Position numbers and translations under genes: made by a program. A DNA stretch of 64,000 nt. Origin: Actinomycetes bacterium. Its GTDB lineage: Bacteria; Actinomycetota; Acidimicrobiia; Acidimicrobiales; Bog-793. Numbering within the stretch: position 1 is the first letter of the stretch; each line of letters begins with the position of its first letter. The DNA lies in assembly GCA_021786195.1 (NCBI GenBank), contig JAJYNS010000064.1, positions 1 to 64,000 of the forward strand. The letters are read 5' to 3'. Positions 41,047-48,309 of this stretch are shown in pieces. Under the pieces are notes generated by a model. That model saw only the letters and a program-made list of their open reading frames with translations, did not search any database and was not told where the DNA came from.

Positions 41047-41763
41047 CTAGCCGGCCACGCTCGCGCAGGTGTCGTCGCCGAGGGCCCGAGACGACATACG
41101 CACGGGGACCGAGTCTCCGCACAGACCCGCGAGCAGCCCCTGCACCAGGCCCCGGTCGAGGTGGCAAAGGACCGGGTGGGCGGCGACGAGCTCGGAGAAG
41201 GGGCAGTGGTTGCGGACGATCGCGGTCGAGGCCCCGTCGTTCTCGGCACGGGCCGCGAAGCCCTGGGCCGTGAGGGAGTCGGCGACCGCGGCCATCGCCG
41301 CCTGAAGGGACCGCTGGGAGTCGCCCGGCGCCATCTGGGCCGCGAGCGACCGACCGAACTCCTCGCCGACCTGCTCGGCCATCCTCGCCGCGAGGTCGGG
41401 GTCCAGCAGCTCGAGCGCCCGGGCGAGCAGCCGCGCGAGGAGCACGTCCGGGCGTGGCGGCGGGGGCAGGGGCGTGGCTCGGCTCGAGCAGCGGTACCGC
41501 TTCGAGGGCCGGCCCGCCCCCGAGCCGTTGTGGTCGAGCGACACCTCGAGGTAGCCGCCGGCCGCGAGCTTGTCGAGATGGTGGCGGGCGACGTTCGGAT
41601 GCAGCGCGAACGCCTTGGCGACCTCTCCCGCCGTCAGGCCCCCGGCGTCGCGGACGTGCAGGTAGATCTGCCGCCTCGTTGTGTCGCCGAAGGCGTTCGT
41701 CACCGCCGCGACCACGGCGGTGAAGGACTCGTCGTCGGCGGCCCTCTCCGGGGCAGGGCTCAC
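41047..41763 (-). CDS. HTH transcriptional regulator with C-terminal Fe-S type cysteines (SufR-like)
   Basis: 238 residues. An N-terminal winged helix (about 15-90) includes GDTTRRQIYLHVRDAGGLTA and the recognition helix HPNVARHHLDKLAAGGYLEV. The C-terminal domain has four cysteines in NHCPFSEL, HPVLCHLDRG, LAGLCGDS and DDTCASVAG; the first spacing, C-x12-C, is that of SufR-type [Fe-S] repressors, the next is x14 rather than x13. It is likely a cluster sensor that represses Fe-S assembly or related genes. The GTG at 41763 is 6 nt after TACGAT, and the palindrome GTACC-T-GGTAC overlaps that box, which suggests autoregulation and control of the divergent mrp. Confidence 0.8.
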   Translation of the reverse strand: MSPAPERAADDESFTAVVAAVTNAFGDTTRRQIYLHVRDAGGLTAGEVAKAFALHPNVARHHLDKLAAGGYLEVSLDHNGSGAGRPSKRYRCSSRATPLPPPPRPDVLLARLLARALELLDPDLAARMAEQVGEEFGRSLAAQMAPGDSQRSLQAAMAAVADSLTAQGFAARAENDGASTAIVRNHCPFSELVAAHPVLCHLDRGLVQGLLAGLCGDSVPVRMSSRALGDDTCASVAG

Positions 41764-42948
41764 GCCGCTATCGTACCTGGTACGGGTGCCCCAACCTCCG
41801 GAGAGCCGACCTCCGAGTCCGAAGAGGCGCTGCACGAGGCGCTGTCCCGGGTCGTCGACCCGGCGCTGTTCCACTCCATCGGCGAGCTCGGCCTGCTGCG
41901 AGAGCTGCGCCGGTCCGCCGAGCTCGTGGAGGTCGTCGTCGCCGTCCCCCTCGACCAGCACCCGGGGCCCGAGGAGCTGCGCGGCCGCCTCGTCGCGGCC
42001 GCCGCCTCGGCCGTGCCCGGCGCGCGGGTGGCGGTCGAGCTCGCGCCGATGGAGGCCGGCGAGCTGGCGGCGCTCGGGGAGCGCCTGCGGGCGCTCGACG
42101 GTGCCGGCGAGACCGCCTCCGGCCCGCCTCCGGGCGCGGCAAGGCCGAGCCCGATCGCGTCGCGGCGCAGCCGGACCCGGGTCCTCGCCGTCGCGTCGGG
42201 CAAAGGCGGCGTCGGCAAATCGACCGTGACGGTCAACCTCGCGGTCGCGCTCGCCGGCTCCGGCCACAGCGTCGGCCTCCTCGACGCTGACATCTACGGC
42301 TTCTCCGTGCCCCGGATGCTCGGCGTCGACCACCCCCCGATGGTCTTCGGCGGCATCGTCGTGCCGCCCGTTGCCCATGGCGTCCGCACCGTCTCTGCGG
42401 GGTTCTTCGTCGACGAGGACAAGGCGATCGCGTGGCGAGGGCCCATGCTGCACAAGGCGCTGGAGCAGTTCCTCGTCGACGTGCACTGGGGGGCACCGGA
42501 CTACCTCGTCGTCGACATGCCGCCGGGGACGGGTGACGTGGCCCTCTCGGTCGCACAGCAGCTCCCTCGTGTCGAGCTCTACGTCGTCACGACCCCCCAG
42601 CCCGCCGCGCAGCGCGTCGCGCGCCGCGCCGGGTCCCTGGCGCGCCAGCTCCACCTCCCGCTGCGCGGCGTGATCGAGAACATGTCGTGGTTCGCCTCGC
42701 CCGACGGCGGCCGGCACGAGCTGTTCGGCTCCGGCGGAGGGGCGGAGCTCGCCGGGGCGCTCGGCGTGCCGTTGCTCGCCCAGGTTCCTTTCGACGTGGC
42801 GGTCCGCCAGGGGGCCGACGAGGGGATGCCCGCGGCGGTCGTCGATCCCGAGGGCGAGGTCGCTCGCACCTTCGCCGACCTCGCCCGGCGCATCGCCGAG
42901 CTCGGACCGGCGAGGGTCTACCGCTCCGAGCTCAGGCTGTCCGAGTAG
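41764..42948 (+). CDS. mrp: Mrp/ApbC-type Fe-S cluster carrier ATPase (start codon unresolved)
   Basis: The MIP18-like domain begins at EALHEALSRVVDPALFHSIG (from about 41824). The P-loop domain follows with the deviant Walker A SGKGGVGKSTVTVNLA and the blocks DADIYGFSVPRMLG, VVDMPPGTGDVALS and VIENMSWF. The paired CxxC of some Mrp proteins is not seen. It carries or delivers [4Fe-4S] clusters. There is no in-frame ATG, GTG or TTG between the regulator start and the domain; the nearest GTG upstream (41656) lies deep inside the regulator gene. A CTG at 41830, or a frameshift joining a GTG at 41786 (6 nt after TACCTG), are the alternatives. The coordinate given is the open frame, not a proven start. 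Confidence 0.85.
   Translation, partial: AAIVPGTGAPTSGEPTSESEEALHEALSRVVDPALFHSIGELGLLRELRRSAELVEVVVAVPLDQHPGPEELRGRLVAAAASAVPGARVAVELAPMEAGELAALGERLRALDGAGETASGPPPGAARPSPIASRRSRTRVLAVASGKGGVGKSTVTVNLAVALAGSGHSVGLLDADIYGFSVPRMLGVDHPPMVFGGIVVPPVAHGVRTVSAGFFVDEDKAIAWRGPMLHKALEQFLVDVHWGAPDYLVVDMPPGTGDVALSVAQQLPRVELYVVTTPQPAAQRVARRAGSLARQLHLPLRGVIENMSWFASPDGGRHELFGSGGGAELAGALGVPLLAQVPFDVAVRQGADEGMPAAVVDPEGEVARTFADLARRIAELGPARVYRSELRLSE
41770..41783. promoter_or_regulatory. Palindromic operator candidate in the regulator/mrp divergent region
   Basis: GTACC-T-GGTAC (41773-41783) is a perfect 11-bp palindrome. It overlaps the TACGAT -10 box (41775-41770) of the regulator and lies immediately upstream of mrp. 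It is the natural candidate for the binding site of the SufR-like protein. Confidence 0.5.
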
Positions 42949-43019
42949 CGCCGCGACGCGTTCGGGCAAGCGGCCGGCAGGGCCGAGACGCCCGGTGGGG
43001 GAATGGGACAGCAGGGGCG

Positions 43020-43025
43020 TAGCCT
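43020..43025 (+). promoter_or_regulatory. -10 box of leaderless dGTPase-like gene
   Basis: TAGCCT, 6 nt before the ATG at 43032. Confidence 0.5.
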
Positions 43026-43031
43026 CGGCTC

Positions 43032-44270
43032 ATGGCGAGAAGGGTCCTCGACCGGGCCGACCCCGGCAGGCGCATCGGATCGGTCCGGAGTCCCGTGCGC
43101 CCTGCCGGGTCGATCGGGGAGCACGTGCCTGGGGGCGAGCGCGCACGGGCGTGGGAAGCGACCATGCACGGGCACGAGGGTCCGGTCCCCGGCCTGCGCA
43201 CCGCCCACGGCGAGGGCGTGGCACGCCTGACGCTGCAGCCCGGCGAGCCGGTCCTGTGCGGTCGCGAGGAGCGCGAGGCGGAGGAGGAGCGCCAGCTCGC
43301 CCGCGGCGCAACCCGGGCGTCCGGCGCGGGGCGGCGCGGCAGGCCGGAGGAGCCGGACGAGCTGCGCACCTGCTTCGAGCTCGACCGGGACCGCATCCTC
43401 CACTCGACCGCTTTCCGGCGTCTTGCCGGCAAGACGCAGGTCTTCGTGTTCCCCGACGACCACCAGCGGACGCGGCTCACCCACGCCCTGGAGGTCGCGC
43501 AGGTCGCGAGGTCGGTCGCGAGGGCGCTCAGGCTCAACGTCGCGCTCACCGAGGCGATCGCGCTCGGCCACGACTGCGGGCACGGCCCGGGAGGGCATGC
43601 GAGCGAGGACGCGCTCGCCCCGTACCTCGCAGAGGGGTTCGACCACGCCGTGCACGGCGCGGACGTCGTGCTCGCCCCGCTCAACCTCACCCGCGAGGTG
43701 CTCGACGGGGTCCGCAACCACTCCTGGACTCGCCCGGCGCCGAGCACCCCCGAGGGCGAGGTGGTGAGCTGGGCCGACCGCATCGCCTACTGTGCCCACG
43801 ACCTCGAGGACGCCGCCGCGGCAGGCCTCGTCTCGGTCGATGAGCTGCCGAGCGAGGTCGTCACGGCGTGCGGCACGACCCGGGGTGCCCAGCTCGGTGC
43901 CTTCGTCGGGGACCTGGTCCGCTCGAGCGCGGCCGCCGGGCTCGTCGCCATGAGCGAGGAGATGGCCGGCGCGCTGGCGTCCCTGCGCCGGTTCAACTAC
44001 GAGCGTGTCTACATGCGGCCGGAGTCGAGGGCACAGGCGCGAGCGGTGGCGAGGCTGCTGTCGGCCCTCGTCGAGCACGTCGCGCGACGGCCGGGCGACG
44101 TGGGCCTCCCGGAGCCGGCACAGAGCTCGGCGGCGCTGCGGGCGGCGGTGACCTACGTCGCCGGGATGACCGACCGGTTCGCCTGCCTGACGGCGATGCG
44201 CCTCCTCGACTGGCCCGTCGAGCAGCTTCCACGGGGCTTCGACCTGCCAGGCGGGGGGAGGGGGCGCTGA
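43032..44270 (+). CDS. dgt: dGTPase-like HD-domain triphosphohydrolase
   Basis: 412 residues. The HD core is complete: TFELDRDRILHS-like CFELDRDRILHSTAFRRLAG, RTRLTHALEVAQVARSVARA, the metal HD in IALGHDCGHGPGGHASED, and a later Asp in VSWADRIAYCAHDLED. This is the type 2 dNTPase family that cleaves dGTP to deoxyguanosine and tripolyphosphate. The first 95 residues are a poorly conserved Gly/Arg-rich extension; a later start such as the ATG at 43164 cannot be excluded, but the TAGCCT-N6-ATG arrangement favours 43032. Confidence 0.88.
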   Translation: MARRVLDRADPGRRIGSVRSPVRPAGSIGEHVPGGERARAWEATMHGHEGPVPGLRTAHGEGVARLTLQPGEPVLCGREEREAEEERQLARGATRASGAGRRGRPEEPDELRTCFELDRDRILHSTAFRRLAGKTQVFVFPDDHQRTRLTHALEVAQVARSVARALRLNVALTEAIALGHDCGHGPGGHASEDALAPYLAEGFDHAVHGADVVLAPLNLTREVLDGVRNHSWTRPAPSTPEGEVVSWADRIAYCAHDLEDAAAAGLVSVDELPSEVVTACGTTRGAQLGAFVGDLVRSSAAAGLVAMSEEMAGALASLRRFNYERVYMRPESRAQARAVARLLSALVEHVARRPGDVGLPEPAQSSAALRAAVTYVAGMTDRFACLTAMRLLDWPVEQLPRGFDLPGGGRGR

Positions 44271-44388
44271 GCTCGGGTGGGTCGGCGCTGCCGGTCGCTC
44301 GGCCGAGGTGCGCGCCCGCTCCCGGGGACGCGCGCGTCATCGCCGCGGGCGCCCACGGGTCAGGGCATCACAACCTGGCAGGACGCAA

Positions 44389-44417
44389 TTGAAACGGGGG
44401 AGAGCCGGCGTTAGCCT
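44389..44417 (+). promoter_or_regulatory. Sigma-70-type promoter upstream of the DUF929 gene
   Basis: TTGAAA (44389-44394), 17-nt spacer, TAGCCT (44412-44417). Transcription would begin near 44424, giving an untranslated leader of about 110 nt. Confidence 0.6.
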
Positions 44418-44425
44418 CGGGAGTG

Positions 44426-44506
44426 GCGCCACCCCGCCGTGGTGGCGCGCCGGCAGACGGCAGGGCAGCGCGATGCGGGTCCCTGCTTGCCGAGAGGCGC
44501 CACCAC
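44426..44506 (+). promoter_or_regulatory. Mutually exclusive hairpins in the 5' leader of the DUF929 gene
   Basis: Segment B, GTGGTGGCGC (44439-44448), can pair with A, GCGCCACC (44426-44433; 8 bp, 7-nt loop region), or with C, GCGCCACCAC (44497-44506; 10 bp). C lies 20 nt ahead of the GAAGGAG ribosome site. The arrangement resembles an attenuator-like switch, although no ligand-binding motif is recognised. Confidence 0.4.
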
Positions 44507-44534
44507 GCCGCCGCCGGGGAAAGGCGAAGGAGCA

Positions 44535-45569
44535 GTGGCGAACCAGCACAACCGGGCGCGCCCGCCGTCGCGCGGTGGGGGTGCGGCCGACCGGAGGAGA
44601 GGAGGCGGAGCCGTCGCGGCCCCCGACCGCAGGGCGTCCAGGGCTCGGCGGCGCCCAGGGTCGGCCGCCCGGCTCCTCGGCTGGGCGAGCGTGGGCGCGG
44701 TCGTCGCCCTGCTTGTCGTGCTGGTCGTGGTGAAGCTCACCTCTGGCGGGGGGGCGGCCGTGGGAGGCAACGCCTCCGGATCCGGCCGGGGGGCTCCGGC
44801 GAGGCCGTCGATCGCGCCGCCTGCCCTCGTGCGCCAGGTGGCCGAGGTGCCCTCGAGCGTCTTCGACGCGGTGGGGACGTCGGGGAACCCGCCGCCGTTC
44901 ACGGTGGCGTCGCACCAGCGCCTGCTCGGGTCCGGCGGGCGCCCCGAGGTGGTCTACGTCGGCGCCGAGTACTGCCCGTACTGCGCCCTGCTGCGCTACT
45001 CGCTCGTCGCGGCGCTCGGCCGCTTCGGCACCTTCCCTCGGCTGGCGACCACCGTGTCGGGCGACTCGGACGGGCGGATACCGACATTCAGCTTCTACGG
45101 CTCGAGCTACTCGAGCCCCTACCTCGCCTTCACCCCGGTCGAGGAGTACGGCCGCTCGGAGCCGCCCCGGGTGCTCGAACCGCTGTCGAAGCGGGTCTCG
45201 GGCCTGCTCGAGCGCTACGAGCGACCGCCGTTCGCGAGCTCGCAGGGCATCCCGTTCCTCGACATCGGCAACCGCTACCTCGCGGTCGGCGTGCCTCGGT
45301 ACCTCGCGACCCTCTTCTACGACCAGACGACCGGGCGCTTCGGACCGCTGGACGACGGCGGTCCCGGGCGCTCGGCCATCGCCTCAGCGGTGCACGCCCC
45401 GGCCTCGCCGCTCGGTCGCAGCATCGACGCTGCGGCCTTCATCGTCGAGGCCAACTACGTCTCGGCCGCTATCTGCTCCCTCGACGGCTCACGCCCCAAG
45501 GCGGTCTGCGGGAGCAGCGGCGTCCGGAAGGCCGCCCTCGCCCTCGCCGCCGAGCGACCCGTCGGCTGA
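44535..45569 (+). CDS. DUF929-like exported thioredoxin-fold protein
   Basis: 344 residues. A basic cytosolic N-terminus (about 1-50) and one membrane helix (about 53-76) precede an external domain. It has a CxxC in YVGAEYCPYCALLRYSLVAA (about residue 144), a later pair of cysteines (AAICSLDG and AVCGSSG), and strands such as TFSFYGSSYSSPYL. The CPYC site in a DUF929-type protein suggests an extracytoplasmic thiol-disulfide role; substrate unknown. GTG at 44535 is decided by GAAGGAG at 44526-44532. The 3' end overlaps the convergent SPFH gene by 81 bp. Confidence 0.78.
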   Translation: MANQHNRARPPSRGGGAADRRRGGGAVAAPDRRASRARRRPGSAARLLGWASVGAVVALLVVLVVVKLTSGGGAAVGGNASGSGRGAPARPSIAPPALVRQVAEVPSSVFDAVGTSGNPPPFTVASHQRLLGSGGRPEVVYVGAEYCPYCALLRYSLVAALGRFGTFPRLATTVSGDSDGRIPTFSFYGSSYSSPYLAFTPVEEYGRSEPPRVLEPLSKRVSGLLERYERPPFASSQGIPFLDIGNRYLAVGVPRYLATLFYDQTTGRFGPLDDGGPGRSAIASAVHAPASPLGRSIDAAAFIVEANYVSAAICSLDGSRPKAVCGSSGVRKAALALAAERPVG

Positions 45570-46553
45570 CGCCACCAAGGCTGCGCCCCCGGCGCCGAGC
45601 AAACCCTCGGCCGGCCCGGCCCCCTCGGCCGGCGAGACGGCCGGGGACGCCGGCGTGCCGAAGGCCGTCGCGTCGGGGATCAGGCGCTTCACGCCGGCGA
45701 GGAGGTCCGCCAGCTCCATCGGCACGACGAGCTTGGTGGAAGGGGACGACCCGACCTGCTTCAAGGTGTCGAGGTACTGGAGCAGGAGCGTCTTCGGGTC
45801 GAGACCGCTCGCGACCTCCTTGATCACTCCGAGGCTGGAGGTGTAGCCCTGCGCGCGCAGCACGACGGAGCGTTGCTCTCCCTCGGCGGCGAGGATCGCC
45901 GCGGCCTTCTGCCCCTCCGCGAGGGTGATCGCCGCTTGGCGCTCTCCCTCGGCGGACAGGATCGCGGCGGACTTCCGCCCCTCGGCCTCGGTGACGGCGG
46001 CACGGCGCGTCCGCTCCGCCGACATCTGGCGGGTCATCGCCTCCTGGACGCCCGGAGGGGGATTGACCTCTCGGACCTCCACGCTCGTCACCTTCATCCC
46101 CCACCGCTCCGTGACGTCGTCCAGGCGGACCCGGAGCGAGGCGTTCATCTCCTCCCTCTTGGACAAGACGTCGTCGAGCGGCATGTCCCCGACGACGCTG
46201 CGCAGGGTCGTCGAGGCGACGTTGAGCGCGGCACCGGCGAAGTTCTGGACCGTGAGCACCGACATCTGGGGATCGACAACCTTGTAGAAGATGATGAAGT
46301 CGATCGAGATCGGCGCGTTGTCCTTGGTGATCGCGGTCTGGTGGGGGATCTCGAGGAACTGCTCGCGCAGATCGACGAGGTTGGTCCGGTCCGTCACCGG
46401 GTTCACGAAGATCAGGCCCGGGCCTTTGGTGCCGATGGCGCGTCCGAGGCGGAAGAGCACGATGCGCTGGTACTCGCGCACGATCCGCACCGACGCGGCG
46501 AGGGCGACGAGGAAAGCGAGCACGACGACGCCGACGATGACTCCGACGATCAC
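45489..46553 (-). CDS. SPFH/Band 7 membrane protein
   Basis: 354 residues: one N-terminal membrane helix (about 1-25), the SPFH domain (REYQRIVLFRLGRAIGTKGP to about residue 185), then a coiled coil of alternating AEGERQAA/AEGQKAAA repeats (about 190-245) and a flexible Ala/Gly-rich tail. Such stomatin-like proteins organise membrane microdomains and are usually encoded with NfeD. The NfeD gene is directly upstream, with a 4-nt overlap. The GTG at 46553 follows AGGAGGG by 8 nt. Confidence 0.92.
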   Translation of the reverse strand: MIVGVIVGVVVLAFLVALAASVRIVREYQRIVLFRLGRAIGTKGPGLIFVNPVTDRTNLVDLREQFLEIPHQTAITKDNAPISIDFIIFYKVVDPQMSVLTVQNFAGAALNVASTTLRSVVGDMPLDDVLSKREEMNASLRVRLDDVTERWGMKVTSVEVREVNPPPGVQEAMTRQMSAERTRRAAVTEAEGRKSAAILSAEGERQAAITLAEGQKAAAILAAEGEQRSVVLRAQGYTSSLGVIKEVASGLDPKTLLLQYLDTLKQVGSSPSTKLVVPMELADLLAGVKRLIPDATAFGTPASPAVSPAEGAGPAEGLLGAGGAALVASADGSLGGEGEGGLPDAAAPADRLGA

Positions 46554-47020
46554 GACGGGAACCCTCCTGCCTCGGCGATCTCCTCGTCGCGCCAGACGTT
46601 CAGTCGTACGCCGTCGACGCTGACGACCTGGATGGCGGCACCGTCGGCGACGGGCCCGTTGAGCGAGGTTGCGGACCAGCTCTCGCCGCGGACCCGTACC
46701 ACCCCGTTTGGGGTGAGCGGCCCGACGGCGACGCCCATCGCTCCCTCGAGCGACTGGGTCGGCCTCGCGAGCGCCGGTGAGCGGGCGCCCGCGAGGGCCC
46801 TCCAGGCGGCGAAGCCGACGCCGCCCGACACGACGAGGTCGGCGGCGAGGAGCACGAACAGCAGCGGCCGGGTCTGGCCGTCGGCAAGCATCGCGAGCAG
46901 CCACGCCCCGGCGATGACCCCGGCGATCCCGGCTGCGACATGGGTGTGCGGCCCGGTGTGGAACCCCGCGAGCGCCGCGAGGACGACGATCCCGAGGAGC
47001 ACGCCCGCGACCACCCACAT
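46550..47020 (-). CDS. NfeD-family membrane protein
   Basis: 156 residues: about three hydrophobic segments in the first 95 residues, then a soluble OB-fold of about 55 residues with GVAVGPLTPNGVVRVRGESW and VVSVDGVRLNVWRDEE, the NfeD C-terminal domain. It is the short form that lacks the ClpP-like protease domain. It partners the SPFH protein encoded next. The ATG at 47020 has GGGAGG 4-6 nt upstream. Confidence 0.88.
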   Translation of the reverse strand: MWVVAGVLLGIVVLAALAGFHTGPHTHVAAGIAGVIAGAWLLAMLADGQTRPLLFVLLAADLVVSGGVGFAAWRALAGARSPALARPTQSLEGAMGVAVGPLTPNGVVRVRGESWSATSLNGPVADGAAIQVVSVDGVRLNVWRDEEIAEAGGFPS

Positions 47021-47105
47021 GGCGCCTCCCTTCCGGCCGCGCCGACACCATCCTACCGCCGGGACTCCTACGATGGCGCCGGGTCGTCCGAGAGGAGCAG
47101 GACCG

Positions 47106-47339
47106 GTGGACGTGCGGATCGGGATCATCCAAACGGCGAAGGAGCTCGACATCGAGGTCGGGTCGGAGGTCGCGCGTGACTCCCTGCTCGCCGAGATCGA
47201 GGCGGCGCTCGCCACCGGCGACGGCGTCCTGTGGCTCACGGACAAGCGCGGCCGGCGCGTCGGCGTGCCGACCGCCAAGGTCGCCTACGTGGAGGTCGGC
47301 GCAGGCGACGACCGCCGAGTCGGCTTCGGCGCCCCCTAG
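47106..47339 (+). CDS. DUF3107 protein
   Basis: 77 residues: VRIGIIQTAKELDIEVGS at the N-terminus and VLWLTDKRGRRVGVPTAKVA in the middle, the two blocks of the actinobacterial DUF3107 family. Function is unknown. It lies 13 bp ahead of the first Get3-like ATPase gene and may be cotranscribed with it. The GTG start at 47106 has GAGGAGCAGG upstream. Confidence 0.85.
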   Translation: MDVRIGIIQTAKELDIEVGSEVARDSLLAEIEAALATGDGVLWLTDKRGRRVGVPTAKVAYVEVGAGDDRRVGFGAP

Positions 47340-47352
47340 GGCGCGCCCGGCG

Positions 47353-48309
47353 ATGGCCGGCTTGCTCGACCGCCGGCTGTTGTTCGTGACCGGGAAGGGC
47401 GGTGTCGGGAAGACGACGGTGGCGACGGCCCTCGGGCTCCTCGCCTCGTCCCGCCGGCGCGTGCTCGTCTGCGAGGTCGAGCCGAAGGGGGACGTCGCTG
47501 CTGCCTTCGACGGCGAGCCCGCGGGCTTCGTGCCCCGGGAGGTCGCCCGAGGCCTGTCGGTCATGGAGATGGACACCGAGGCGTCGCTTCGGGAGTATCT
47601 CCGTCTGTACCTGCGAGTCCCGATGGTCGGAAGGATCGGGCCCGTCGCTCGAGCCTTCGACTTCGTGGCGAGCGCCGCCCCGGGGGTCCGGGAGATCCTC
47701 ACGGTCGGCAAGCTCTGCTACGAGGTGCGCGAGGGTCACTTCGATCTCGTGATCGTCGACTCGGCGGCCTCGGGGCACGTCGTCGGGCAGCTCGCCGCGC
47801 CGGTCGGGATCAACGACCTCGTGAAGGTGGGCGCCGTCCGCTCCCAGACCCGTTGGATGCTCGACATCCTCCAGGACCCCGCCCAGACCGGGGTGGTCGT
47901 GGTCTCGACGCCGGAGGAGATGCCGGTGAACGAGGCGATCGACCTCGCGTCTCGGCTGGGGCGCGAGACGGGGGTGAGCCTCGCGGGGCTCGTCGCCAAC
48001 CGGGTGCTGCCGGAGCTGTTCAGCCGGGGTGAGCAGGAGATCTTCGACGAGCTGTCTGCCGAGGCCGGCGCGGAGCGCCTTGCCGACGCCCTCGGGGACT
48101 GCTCGGTGCGCCCGGTCGCCGAGGTGCTCGAGGCGGCGGCGCTCGCGGTGCGAATCCGCCGGAGCGGAGCCGAGCACCTGGAGCGCCTGCGCTCGGCCGT
48201 CGAGCCGGAGGTGCCCTTCCTCTTCGTCCCCTACCTTTTCGGCCGCTCCCACGGCGCTCGGGCGGTCCGCCAGGTCGCGGACGCCCTCGGCGAGGAGCTG
48301 GGGGCGTGA
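47353..48309 (+). CDS. ArsA/Get3-like ATPase, first of a pair
   Basis: 318 residues. Deviant Walker A FVTGKGGVGKTTVATALG, switch I-like DSAASGHVV (about residue 136) and A-loop-type VVSTPEEMPVNE. It matches the smaller partner of the actinobacterial Get3-like pair (M. tuberculosis Rv3679/Rv3680 type). Arsenite-efflux ArsB is absent, so arsenic export is unlikely; a role as an ATP-driven chaperone or carrier is a family-level inference. Its stop overlaps the GTG of the second ATPase. Confidence 0.85.
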   Translation: MAGLLDRRLLFVTGKGGVGKTTVATALGLLASSRRRVLVCEVEPKGDVAAAFDGEPAGFVPREVARGLSVMEMDTEASLREYLRLYLRVPMVGRIGPVARAFDFVASAAPGVREILTVGKLCYEVREGHFDLVIVDSAASGHVVGQLAAPVGINDLVKVGAVRSQTRWMLDILQDPAQTGVVVVSTPEEMPVNEAIDLASRLGRETGVSLAGLVANRVLPELFSRGEQEIFDELSAEAGAERLADALGDCSVRPVAEVLEAAALAVRIRRSGAEHLERLRSAVEPEVPFLFVPYLFGRSHGARAVRQVADALGEELGA

